From Tardiphaga sp. (lineage in GTDB: Bacteria > Pseudomonadota > Alphaproteobacteria > Rhizobiales > Xanthobacteraceae): DNA of 64,000 bases. A model generated the notes under the pieces. It ran no database searches. It had not been told where the DNA came from and saw only the letters and a program-made list of their open reading frames with translations. The stretch is from NCBI RefSeq assembly GCF_028290495.1, contig NZ_JAQGJT010000124.1, positions 30,887 to 94,886 on the forward strand, read 5' to 3'. Made by a program: the position numbers and the translations under genes. Positions 45,298 through 53,384 of the stretch are shown piece after piece (position 1 is the first letter of the stretch; each line of letters opens with the position of its first letter).

Positions 45298-46182
45298 GTG
45301 AGCGACAGCCAAACCAATCCCCCCGGCGATTCCAGCGCCGACGCCGCCTCCGAGGCGGTTCATGTCGATGCGCCGAACCTGGCGCCCGGGCATCACGAAG
45401 CGCCGCGGATTGAAGCGCCCAAGGCGAAATCGCCGTACCCCCCCGGCAAGATCATGATTATGTCGCCGCAGCGCGAGCGGACATGGGAGGATTTCGTCAA
45501 GGAAGCCGACCAGGAGCCCGAATCCCACGCCGAGCACGCGCCGCGCAAGCGCCGGATCTCCGCCGTCGCAATGGTGATCGCGCTGGCCGCCGTCACCGGC
45601 GCCATTGGCGGTTCGCTGGCGACCGCCGGTCTCGGCCAGGTGTTTGGCCGCGACGACAACAGCAAGACGGCCAGCCGTGCGCTGGAAGAAACGGTGATGC
45701 GGCTCGACGCCGACATTGCAGCACTCAAGATCAGTACCGAGCGCGCCGGCAAGCAGGCCGCAGCCCAGTTTGGCAAGACCACGGACCGTCTCGACCGTGT
45801 CGAGAAGGCACAGGCCGAACCGGCCGCGAAACTCGCCAAGCTGAGCGAGACCGTGGCTAAACTCGGCGAGACCGTCGAAAAGCGCGCCGCAGCGCCTGCG
45901 CCGTCCCTTGCGCCGGTCGCCTCGGTTCCCGCCAAGGAAGTGACCGGCTCGATCCCGGCGCCCGCGCCCGCAGCGAAGCCGGAAATCGCCCGGATGCCGA
46001 CGGTGGAAGGCTGGAACCTGCTTGATGTCGGCAACGGCGGCGCCACCATCGAAGGCCGCGCCGGCGTGTTCGAAGTCTATGCCGGCGATCCCGTCCCGGG
46101 CCTGGGCCGTGTTGATGCGATCCGCAAGCAGGACGGCCGTTGGGTCGTCGTTACCAGCAAGGGCCTGGTCGTCGCGCGCTGA
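45298..46182 (+). CDS. Hypothetical membrane-anchored protein with coiled coil
   Basis: A protein of 294 residues. An acidic, Pro/Ala-rich cytoplasmic N-terminus is followed by a basic patch RKRR and one membrane helix near residues 85-105. A charged coiled-coil region follows (LEETVMRLDADIAALK and LAKLSETVAKLGETVEK), then an Ala/Pro linker, then a compact C-terminal domain with GVFEVYAGDPVPGLGRVDAIRKQ. The ending suggests a periplasmic beta-rich module. GTG 45298, with GGAG eight bases before it, is preferred to the ATG at 45256. I do not recognise the family; envelope structural role is a guess. Confidence 0.7.
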   Translation: MSDSQTNPPGDSSADAASEAVHVDAPNLAPGHHEAPRIEAPKAKSPYPPGKIMIMSPQRERTWEDFVKEADQEPESHAEHAPRKRRISAVAMVIALAAVTGAIGGSLATAGLGQVFGRDDNSKTASRALEETVMRLDADIAALKISTERAGKQAAAQFGKTTDRLDRVEKAQAEPAAKLAKLSETVAKLGETVEKRAAAPAPSLAPVASVPAKEVTGSIPAPAPAAKPEIARMPTVEGWNLLDVGNGGATIEGRAGVFEVYAGDPVPGLGRVDAIRKQDGRWVVVTSKGLVVAR

Positions 46183-46254
46183 TGCGTTGACGGCGGTTTT
46201 CGGCTAGTTTCCGGGACGTGCCGGCACGAGGCCGGTACGTGTCGGAAACAGCCC

Positions 46255-47712
46255 GTGCGATTTTGTGTCGCGATCACAGTCCTGCTTCTTGTGCTCGTGC
46301 CGAACGATGTTCGGGGCGAGACCTTTGAACGCGGGCTGGCCGTTACCGATCTCCAGACGCTACACGAACTCGATGGCGAACGCCTCGGCCTGAACCGGAT
46401 GCTGGGTCTGTCGCGCGCCGCGCCGTTGACCAATGACGCCCTGTTCGCGCTGCCGTCGATGGCACCGCTGCGCCGCGCGCTTGACGCCGAATTCAAGCGC
46501 TACATCGAGCGCCACGAAGCGACGCTACCGCGCGAGACCATAGGCATCGGCGCGCCCCATGATTTTCAATTGTTCGATTCGTCGAAGCTGTATTCGGCCG
46601 ATACGCGCTTCGTGTTGGCCGGCATCATCAATCGCATGGACCGGGCCTATGTCGCGCCGGAGACCTGCGGCGAGATACGGCTGATCTACCGGCTGACGCA
46701 GATCGGCGAAACTGCGCCGTCACGGCTGCCGATGACGCTCAATCTGGTGCTTCGGGCGAGGCTGCCCGCCGACACGCTGGGCTGCGCCGAGATCGCGCGA
46801 CGCTGGCTCGCGTCCGATCCGCCGCTGGCTTTGCTGACGTCCGATCAAATCGACCGCATCGAGACCAATTTGCAGATCGCGCACGCGCCGAAATCGGCGA
46901 GCCGCGAATTCCGCACCGACTATCTGCAGAAGGTGTTTCGCTATGATCCCGCGAACCGGAACTTTGTCGAAGCGCCGCTTGAAAACCAGATCGACCGCGA
47001 TCGGCTTTTGGGCGACGCCGCGCTCGCGCAGGATTTCAAGGCGTGGCTGCTCGCTCCCGAAAACCTCGCCGTGTTCGATGCCGGCACCATTCTCATTCCC
47101 GATCGGTTTCTTGCGACGGGCTCGGTGGCTTCGACGCCGGCCGGCCTTGCGCGCTCCGCCTTGCAACCGTCGTTCGGTCTGATGCAGTCCGACGACGCCG
47201 GCCGTCATGCTGTTTTCACCGACGATGACGTGGTGACCGCCCTGCGCGCAAGCGCGCGCGGCATCGCCCTGCAAAACATCCGATCGCTGGCCGGCTTTGC
47301 GCGGCGACTGAATGACATCAGTTGCGGTGGCTGCCATCAGGTGCGCGGCATCGGCGGCTTTCATTTCCCTGGCGCCGATGCGCTGGCGCCGGCATCATCG
47401 ACCGCGGTCGTGCCAGCCTCGCCGCATTTCACCGGCGATCAGCCGCGCCGCCGCGATATCCTCAATGCGATGCGCGACGGTATCGCGCCCGATTATTCCC
47501 GGGGATTCTCCGACCGGCCGCAATTGCCGCGAAGCCACGCGCTCGCCGGCAGTGAAGTGCTCGATGGCTGGGGCGCGACTTGCTACCGGCCGCGGGCCAA
47601 GCCTGCCGATAATGACGCCAGCTTTAAGTTATGGAATTGCGCCGAGGGCCTGTCATGCCAGCCGGTTGGCGCCGACGAGATGGCTCACATCGGCATGTGC
47701 TTCGTGAAGTAG
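46255..47712 (+). CDS. Exported protein with single c-type heme motif
   Basis: The protein has 485 residues with a signal peptide (hydrophobic residues 5-17, ending near VRG). A single C-x2-C-H motif, CGGCH, occurs near residue 360 and is followed by QVRGIGGFHFPG, as in c-type cytochromes. Several other cysteines lie at the C-terminus. The rest of the sequence matches no family I can name; an early HELDGERLGL region and an asparagine/arginine-rich NRMDRAYV segment recur in proteins of this type. The start is GTG 46255. It could bind heme c in the periplasm, but electron-transfer function is not shown. Confidence 0.65.
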   Translation: MRFCVAITVLLLVLVPNDVRGETFERGLAVTDLQTLHELDGERLGLNRMLGLSRAAPLTNDALFALPSMAPLRRALDAEFKRYIERHEATLPRETIGIGAPHDFQLFDSSKLYSADTRFVLAGIINRMDRAYVAPETCGEIRLIYRLTQIGETAPSRLPMTLNLVLRARLPADTLGCAEIARRWLASDPPLALLTSDQIDRIETNLQIAHAPKSASREFRTDYLQKVFRYDPANRNFVEAPLENQIDRDRLLGDAALAQDFKAWLLAPENLAVFDAGTILIPDRFLATGSVASTPAGLARSALQPSFGLMQSDDAGRHAVFTDDDVVTALRASARGIALQNIRSLAGFARRLNDISCGGCHQVRGIGGFHFPGADALAPASSTAVVPASPHFTGDQPRRRDILNAMRDGIAPDYSRGFSDRPQLPRSHALAGSEVLDGWGATCYRPRAKPADNDASFKLWNCAEGLSCQPVGADEMAHIGMCFVK

Positions 47713-47725
47713 GAGGAATGGCGCG

Positions 47726-47884
47726 ATGGACAAAGCCGAGAAAGACAATAAGGAGCGCGACATCACCATCGCCGGGAATGAAAGCGCGCGGCAGACCGGC
47801 GGCGATATCCGTGTCAGCACCTGGACGATCGCGTTCACGGTGCTGGTCGCGCTGGCCGTGTTCGGCTGGATACTGACGCGCTAA
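47726..47884 (+). CDS. Small single-pass membrane protein (52 residues)
   Basis: ATG 47726 is preceded by a perfect AGGAGG nine bases upstream and encodes a 52-residue protein. A charged N-terminus (MDKAEKDNKERDITIAG) is followed by one membrane helix (TIAFTVLVALAVFGWIL) and TR at the C-terminus. It lies 13 bases downstream of the heme-motif protein, so it is probably co-transcribed. Function unknown; it may anchor or regulate its neighbour. Confidence 0.65.
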   Translation: MDKAEKDNKERDITIAGNESARQTGGDIRVSTWTIAFTVLVALAVFGWILTR

Positions 47885-47892
47885 CGAAGGGT

Positions 47893-47935
47893 CTCTCCCC
47901 GCTTGACGAAGCTCGGCTTCGCGCGGCGGGGAGAG
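47893..47935. terminator. Nested hairpin between convergent genes
   Basis: CTCTCCCCGC (47893-47902) pairs with GCGGGGAGAG (47926-47935), and within it CGAAGC pairs with GCTTCG. The structure sits between the small membrane-protein gene and the convergent fasciclin gene and probably ends transcription from one or both. The CTCTCCCCGC type of arm also recurs as an intergenic repeat in related bacteria, so it may be a REP-like element. Confidence 0.55.
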
Positions 47936-47953
47936 GCCGCAATCAGTCGCGCA

Positions 47954-48517
47954 TCAGCCCGGCATAAGCACGGTGTTGACGACGTGGATCACGCCGTTCG
48001 ACTGGTTGACGTCGGCGATCGTCACGCGGGACATGCCGCCCTTGGCGTCCACGATCCAGATCTTGCCCCCCGAATGCTTCACGGTGAGCTGTTCTCCCTC
48101 GACGGTGGTCAGCTTCTTGCCGTCGGTGAGATCGGCGGCGTTCATCTTGCCGGCGACGACATGATAGGTGAGGATTTTGGTGAGCGTCGCCTTGTTCTCC
48201 GGCTTCACCAGCGTCGCGACGGTGCCCTTGGGCAACTTGCCGAACGCGGCATTGGTCGGCGCGAACACGGTGAACGGACCGGCGCTGGAGAGCGTGTCGA
48301 CCAGGCCTGCGGCCTTCACGGCGGCGACCAGCGTGGTGTGGTTCTTGGAGTTGACGGCGTTCTCGACGATGTTCTTCGACGGATACATCGGCGCGCCGCC
48401 GACCATTACGGTGTTCTCGCCCTTCATCATCTTGGCGGAGGCGGACTCCAGGAAGCTCGCCGAAATCATCAGCGTGCTGAAGGCGGCGAATGAGAGCAGG
48501 GCAATGCGCTTGGACAT
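47954..48517 (-). CDS. Exported fasciclin (FAS1) domain protein
   Basis: This is a 187-residue protein with a signal peptide (residues 1-28, ending SASA before KMMKG) and one FAS1 domain. It shows LVAAVKAAGLVDTLSSAGPFTVFAPTNAAFGKLP (motif H1) and the C-terminal VTIADVNQSNGVIHVVNTVLMP (motif H2). FAS1 domains mediate adhesion in many bacteria and in some rhizobia affect symbiosis. It is convergent with the small membrane-protein gene. A secreted adhesion or envelope role is likely. Confidence 0.92.
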   Translation of the reverse strand: MSKRIALLSFAAFSTLMISASFLESASAKMMKGENTVMVGGAPMYPSKNIVENAVNSKNHTTLVAAVKAAGLVDTLSSAGPFTVFAPTNAAFGKLPKGTVATLVKPENKATLTKILTYHVVAGKMNAADLTDGKKLTTVEGEQLTVKHSGGKIWIVDAKGGMSRVTIADVNQSNGVIHVVNTVLMPG

Positions 48518-48648
48518 GTGATCGTCTCCCGTTGGGTGGTCGAACCGCCAGCGAGAATTCGCCAGCGAGCTGATCGGATAGGTAGCGCAGCGGCTGCCGC
48601 GTTATCACCAGCAGCTACGACGTCTGCGAGAAACGGTTTCACAAACGA

Positions 48649-48675
48649 AAAACACCGCCGAGGCGGCGGTGTTTT
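48649..48675 (-). terminator. Rho-independent terminator after the CoA-transferase gene
   Basis: A 12-bp perfect stem (AAAACACCGCCG with CGGCGGTGTTTT) closes a three-base loop. On the minus strand it is followed by a run of T, matching an intrinsic terminator. It lies 48 bases beyond the end of the gene at 48723-49928 and before the fasciclin gene. Confidence 0.8.
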
Positions 48676-48722
48676 GTTGTCGGGATGAAACTTTTTCGCC
48701 ATTGCGGCGTAAAGGCGGGGGG

Positions 48723-49928
48723 CTAACCGACCGTGCCGGCCGCCCGCAGCGCCGCAATAGCGGCATCGTCGAACCCCGCACCGCGCAAAATCTCGTCGCT
48801 GTGCTGGCCGATCGACGGCGGCAGCCGCGGCTTCTTCTTGGTGCTGCCTTCGACCCAGATCGGGCTGTTGATGGTCATGATGTTCGAATCCTCGAACGGG
48901 ATCAGGACGTCGTTGTCCTTCATCTGCTGGTCGTTCGGGATGTCATCGAGAATGCCGACGACGCCGAAAATGAGTCCCTTGCCGTCGAGCCGCGCGCGCC
49001 ATTCGGGCCAGTCGCGTGTCGCGAAAACTTCATCGAGCACCTCGATCAGCTCGACCGAGCGCGCATGGCGGTCCGGCTTGGTGGCGAAGCGCGGCTCGTT
49101 CGTCAGGTCGTCGCGGTCGAGGCAGCGCGTCAGCACCGGCCACTGCTTTTCTTCATTGAGCAGCGACAGCATGATCCAGCGGCCGTCGCGGCATTTGTAG
49201 TGGTTGGTGACAGCGTTGAGCGCGCGCTCGCGCGGCCGCCGTTTCTCGAAGGTCGCATCGACCAGCTTGGCTTGCGCTAAAACGCTGGAAGACCACACGC
49301 CGTTGGCCATCAGGTTGGATTTCACCAGGCTCCCCTTGCCGGTGCGCTCGCGCTTGTACAATGCGGTGACGATGGCGCCGAACAGCGCCATCGCGCAGGG
49401 ATGGTCGCCCATGCCGGCGATCGAGCGCGCAGGCGTGGTGTCGTCGTCGGCACGGACCAGATCCATCAGGCCGGAGCGCGCCCACCATGCAGTCGAGTCG
49501 AAGCCGGGCTTGTCGGCTTCCGCGCCGCGGTCGCCGTAGCCGGTGAAACAGGCATAGACCAGACGCTCGTTGAGCGGCGCCAGATCGGAATAGGCCATCT
49601 TCAGGCGCTGGCGCACCGGCGGCGGAAAATTGGTGATGAACACATCGGCTTCGGCGACCAGCTTGTAGAGGACTGCCTGTCCCTCCGGTTTCGCCAGATC
49701 GAGCGCCAGGCTCTTCTTGTTGCGGCTCTCCATCATCCACGCGTAGTTGTGCTCGCTCTTGGGATAGCCGGGCAGGTTGGGCAGGTTGCGGTAGGGGTCG
49801 CCGGCGCCGGGCGGTTCGATCTTGATGACGTCGGCGCCGAAATCGGACAGCACGGTGGCCGCGGCCGGTGCTGCGATGAAGCTCGCGCAATCCAGAACCT
49901 TGAGGCCTTTGAAAATGCCGTCATCCAT
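48723..49928 (-). CDS. CaiB/BaiF-family CoA-transferase
   Basis: The 401-residue class III CoA-transferase opens GIFKGLKVLDCASFIAAPAAATVL. The CoA-binding region with FGADVIKIEPPGAGDPYR follows, NKKSLALDLAKPEGQ lies in the first third, and GFDSTAWWARSGLMDL contains the catalytic aspartate. Such enzymes move CoA between carboxylic acids. GGAGAG upstream supports ATG 49928. It is a single gene ended by a strong terminator. Substrate acids cannot be predicted. Confidence 0.9.
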   Translation of the reverse strand: MDDGIFKGLKVLDCASFIAAPAAATVLSDFGADVIKIEPPGAGDPYRNLPNLPGYPKSEHNYAWMMESRNKKSLALDLAKPEGQAVLYKLVAEADVFITNFPPPVRQRLKMAYSDLAPLNERLVYACFTGYGDRGAEADKPGFDSTAWWARSGLMDLVRADDDTTPARSIAGMGDHPCAMALFGAIVTALYKRERTGKGSLVKSNLMANGVWSSSVLAQAKLVDATFEKRRPRERALNAVTNHYKCRDGRWIMLSLLNEEKQWPVLTRCLDRDDLTNEPRFATKPDRHARSVELIEVLDEVFATRDWPEWRARLDGKGLIFGVVGILDDIPNDQQMKDNDVLIPFEDSNIMTINSPIWVEGSTKKKPRLPPSIGQHSDEILRGAGFDDAAIAALRAAGTVG

Positions 49929-50166
49929 GTCGTTACTCTCCGTGATTTTTTTTCATTGCCGCAAGCCGGAATTCGTCCGCTGCTGGACGCTCCCGATTTT
50001 CACGGATGCATTTGGACTGTGTTGCCGTGTGGATGCAACACGCGGGGAGGGACGGCAGCTGTGCACTGAGCGCAGTGAGAGCGGTGGTGAACTCGCTGCC
50101 GCAGCTTGGCACGGCGCGGCCGCTACGCTAGTTTCCTGCCATCTCATTTAGTGGAAACAAGCGTTC

Positions 50167-50808
50167 ATGCGGGCGGTGCATTTTTGGAAAAGCGGCGTCT
50201 CGGCGGCCTGCGCTGCAGTGCTCGGCGCGTGGCTGTGCGTGGCGCCGGCTGGCGCCATCGAGTTGAGCCGGGAAGTCAGTGATCTCTACACCTCGGTGTC
50301 GATCTATCCGCCGTCGTCGGGTTCCATGACCATCTGCTACGGCTTCGTGTGCCGGCGCCGCCATGTGATGGATTTCACCACGGCCGACCGCGCGGCGCTG
50401 TCCAAAATCATGGTTGCGGGCAATGCTTCGGCAGCGGCGGAACGCGCGGCGGTGCAGAAGGCGGTGGTGTGGTTCGATCGTCGCGTCGGGCCGGTGATCG
50501 GTACCGACAAGCGCATTGCCAATGCGGACTTCCGCTATTTCGACGACAAACACAATTTCGATTGCTGGGACACCACGCGCAACGTCACCAGCCTGCTGCT
50601 GATCATTCAGGATTGGGGATTGCTGAAGCATCACACCGTGGGCAATCCGCGCTATCGCGGCAACGCGCTGGTGCTGCAGACCCCGCACAACACCGCAGTG
50701 TTGCGGGAGCGTGCCACGCAGGGCGAATGGGTCGTTGACCTGTGGACGCGCGGCTATATGCAGGCGCCCGAAGTCAAGCTCGCCGATCAGTGGGTCAAGG
50801 AAAATTGA
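50167..50808 (+). CDS. Hypothetical exported protein
   Basis: The 213-residue protein has a signal peptide (residues 1-30, ending AGA before IELSREVS). The mature part contains four cysteines (CYGFVC and FDCWDT among them), TRNVTSLLLIIQDWGLL and a C-terminal WVVDLWTRGYMQAPEVK, suggesting a small periplasmic domain. I do not recognise the family, although it looks like a conserved protein rather than a shadow frame. It stands alone, 238 bases after the divergent CoA-transferase gene. Confidence 0.75.
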   Translation: MRAVHFWKSGVSAACAAVLGAWLCVAPAGAIELSREVSDLYTSVSIYPPSSGSMTICYGFVCRRRHVMDFTTADRAALSKIMVAGNASAAAERAAVQKAVVWFDRRVGPVIGTDKRIANADFRYFDDKHNFDCWDTTRNVTSLLLIIQDWGLLKHHTVGNPRYRGNALVLQTPHNTAVLRERATQGEWVVDLWTRGYMQAPEVKLADQWVKEN

Positions 50809-50867
50809 GTGTAGGGGAATGAGCGCCGACGCGCTGCCGAAGCAGGCGCGTGGACTTCAAGTTAGGC

Positions 50868-50969
50868 TAGAGCGCACACCGCGGATCGAATTAGCGCAAT
50901 CTGCGTGAACCTGATTGCGTCGCAAGAGGGGAAACCTTTGGGGTAACCGCTCTTGCCGAATGCGCTCTA
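50868..50969. ncRNA. Candidate structured RNA or palindromic repeat
   Basis: Three nested or adjacent perfect stems are visible. TAGAGCGCA (50868-50876) pairs with TGCGCTCTA (50961-50969). Inside it, CGCAATC (50895-50901) pairs with GATTGCG (50913-50919), and CAAGAG (50923-50928) pairs with CTCTTG (50950-50955). Together they form a three-way-junction-like fold of about 100 bases. It is non-coding and lies between a hypothetical gene and the convergent cspA-like gene. It could be a small RNA, a structured 3' end, or an interspersed repeat. Confidence 0.35.
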
Positions 50970-51042
50970 TGTTGTTGAAACGTGATCTTTTCGGAGACTA
51001 GCCTGGATTAATCGAGGGAGCGATCCGGATCACGCCGTCGCA

Positions 51043-51243
51043 TCAAACCTTGAGGTTCTCAGCCGAGGTCTTGCCGCGGTTCGCGACTTCCTCGTATTCA
51101 ACGGTCTGTCCTTCGTTCAGCGAAGAAAGACCAGCCTTCTCAACTGCCGAAATATGAACGAACACGTCCTTGCCGCCATTGCTGGGCTGGATAAATCCGA
51201 AGCCCTTGGTGGCGTTGAACCACTTCACAGTACCTTTAGCCAT
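51043..51243 (-). CDS. Cold-shock domain protein (CspA family)
   Basis: The 66-residue single-domain protein contains both RNA-binding motifs, KGFGFIQP (RNP1) and VFVHIS (RNP2). ATG 51243 is set by GGAG eight bases upstream, with a GTG one codon earlier rejected. It acts as an RNA chaperone. A leader of up to 269 bases separates it from the next gene on the same strand, consistent with the long regulatory leaders of csp genes, and an AT-rich run (TTTTTTAAT on the coding strand) sits just before the ribosome site. Confidence 0.94.
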   Translation of the reverse strand: MAKGTVKWFNATKGFGFIQPSNGGKDVFVHISAVEKAGLSSLNEGQTVEYEEVANRGKTSAENLKV

Positions 51244-51515
51244 CACGTCGTCTCCGCGGGATTAAAAAACATAACGAATTGTCGGTCCCCGCAAACCGGC
51301 ATATCCGACATGCGCACGATAACTGCTCCCTGCCAAGTGTGATAGCGGAAACGACGTGCAAAAATTGACGAAACACGCCGGTATTTTCGTATTTTCAACG
51401 ATTTAGCCCGTTTTCGAGGCGTTTTGACGCGTCCAAAGGTGATCCGCATGCATTGCTGCGCTGCGGTCGCGGCCGATTGCAAGCGATTCTAGGTTGTAGC
51501 CTGTCCCCCGGGCCG

Positions 51516-53258
51516 TCAGCCTGCGACCTTTTCCGCCTGTGCTACCAGCGCGGCCAGCATGCGCGCGTCGGTCATGGCGTGCACCGCCATCGGCTCGAGC
51601 CGGCCGCGGATCGCCACCTGCTGCGCAGACGGGACATCGCGGGGATGGAGGCCGGCCATTGTGCAGACGTCCTGCGAAACGATCGCCTCGCAGGCAAGGC
51701 TCTTGGTGAGGTCCTGCAATCGCGCCGCGACGTTCACGGAATCGCCAAGCGCGGTGAACACCATGTGATCGCGATAGCCGATATCGCCGATGATGACTTC
51801 GCCGCCGTGAATGCCGATGCCGAAGCGCAGCGGGTCGGGCAGATCGTGCTGCAACGCCTTGTTCAATTCCTCGATATTGGCGCCAATCATGGCTGCGGCG
51901 CGCAGCGCCTGGCGCGACGCGGTGGGCGGATCGCAGGCGAGGCCGAACAGCACCAGGGCGCCGTCACCGATGAACTGGTTGGTTTGGCCGCCGCAATCGC
52001 TCACTGCCTGCGAAACCGCGGCAAGGAAGCGGTTGACGATGAATACGGTGTCGAACGGCAGCCGGTGTTCGGCGAGGATGGTAGAGCCGCGCATGTCGAC
52101 GAACATACTGACCAGATAGCGCTCCTGGCCGATACGCTGCGGGCGCGAAGCGTGCGCATTGGCCGACATCGCGTGCGGTGTCAGGAGCTGAAAGAATGAG
52201 AGATCGGCGGTCGGCCTCAACTGGCAGGCGAGGCGAATGGCCGGGTCGGTGCCGACGCCGATGCGGCCGAGCACGAAAGCCTCGCGCGGCGACGGCGCGG
52301 GCAGGGTGCTGGTGTCGCCGATGACCCGGATGCGGCAGGTCGAGCAACGCGCGCGGCCGCCGCAGACGCTGGCATGCGGAACGCTGAAGCGCAGGCTGGC
52401 TTCCAGGATGCTCAACCCGACCGGCACGCGGATAGTCCGGCTATCGCTGTAGGACAGCCGGATCATGCCAGCACGGCGCTCGGCGACAAAGCGAATGGCG
52501 CGTCCAGCCAGCGCCAGAACGAGCAAAGCGAGATAGAAGGCGAGCAAGGCGTTGGTGATATTCTCGAGCGCTTCCTGCTGCGGCGGGGTGCCCATTTCAC
52601 CGATCGACAGGTTCTGCTTTTGCCATTCCGGTGAAGCGCTGTCGCGTACCACGGTGCGCCCGCCCTGATACAGGCCGAGCAGCGCGAGCGTCGGAATCAG
52701 CACCGCGAGCGCCAGCAGCCACGGCGCGGCGGCTTGGAAGAACCCCTTCAGCCGCAGCCAGAAATACAATCCGATGCAGCCGTGCACCCACGAGATCAGG
52801 ATGGTCAGGTAGATCAGCCACATCTTGATCGGTATCGACACCCAGTAGGTATAGAATGCCTGCTCATAGCCGCGCTCCTGCTCGAACAGCACGTGGCTGA
52901 GCCGCATGCCGACGATATGGGCGACGATCAGCGCAGGGATGCTGAGACCGAGGATCAGTTGCAGCGGCTCGATCGCCTTGCGGTGAAACTGCCGCCGCTC
53001 GTACAGCGCCCAGATGCCCAGCCCGATATGGATCGTCGCCGCGCCGTAGAACGTGAAAGCGACCGGCCCGAACTGCCAGAACTCCATGTGCCAGTGCACG
53101 CCGATGGCCATCGCCTTGAGCGAGATGTTGCCGAGTGCGTGGTTGAGGAAATGGCTGACCAGATAGGCGAACAGTACGAGGCCGCAGGCCAGCCTGACCT
53201 GCCGCAGGCTGACGGCGCGGAGGAAGGAGACGGGTTTTGCGGAAGTGATCTCGGTCAT
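51516..53258 (-). CDS. Membrane adenylate cyclase with heme-b-like anchor and adrenodoxin-type 2Fe-2S domain (CyaC-like)
   Basis: The 580-residue three-part protein has a membrane domain (residues 15-200) with six helices and several within-helix histidines (H36, H40, H77, H114, H122, H159), resembling the diheme cytochrome b anchor of succinate dehydrogenase. Residues 265-350 form a 2Fe-2S domain with C299, C305, C308 and C345; the C-x5-C-x2-C-x36-C spacing is that of adrenodoxin. Residues 380-560 form a class III cyclase with metal aspartates D388 and D432 and the LGDSVNVAARL motif. Sinorhizobium CyaC, a redox-regulated cyclase with a diheme anchor, is the closest described type. It probably converts redox state to cAMP. 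It is divergent from the gene at 53385. Confidence 0.9.
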   Translation of the reverse strand: MTEITSAKPVSFLRAVSLRQVRLACGLVLFAYLVSHFLNHALGNISLKAMAIGVHWHMEFWQFGPVAFTFYGAATIHIGLGIWALYERRQFHRKAIEPLQLILGLSIPALIVAHIVGMRLSHVLFEQERGYEQAFYTYWVSIPIKMWLIYLTILISWVHGCIGLYFWLRLKGFFQAAAPWLLALAVLIPTLALLGLYQGGRTVVRDSASPEWQKQNLSIGEMGTPPQQEALENITNALLAFYLALLVLALAGRAIRFVAERRAGMIRLSYSDSRTIRVPVGLSILEASLRFSVPHASVCGGRARCSTCRIRVIGDTSTLPAPSPREAFVLGRIGVGTDPAIRLACQLRPTADLSFFQLLTPHAMSANAHASRPQRIGQERYLVSMFVDMRGSTILAEHRLPFDTVFIVNRFLAAVSQAVSDCGGQTNQFIGDGALVLFGLACDPPTASRQALRAAAMIGANIEELNKALQHDLPDPLRFGIGIHGGEVIIGDIGYRDHMVFTALGDSVNVAARLQDLTKSLACEAIVSQDVCTMAGLHPRDVPSAQQVAIRGRLEPMAVHAMTDARMLAALVAQAEKVAG

Positions 53259-53384
53259 CGGATCCGTTCATGGGGCGTGGCGGGATGGGCCGCAGGCCAC
53301 TCCCGATACCATGCCCGTCGTGGGCAATTTGCGCCAGTAGTCAACACGTTGACAGGCGGCCCGTCGCCGCCCAAAAGCTCGGCG

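Noticed and set aside
52734..53384. N-terminal extension of the ArnT-like gene by about 217 codons
   Set aside because: It overlaps the cyclase gene on the other strand and lacks any feature; ATG 53385 precedes the first membrane helix.
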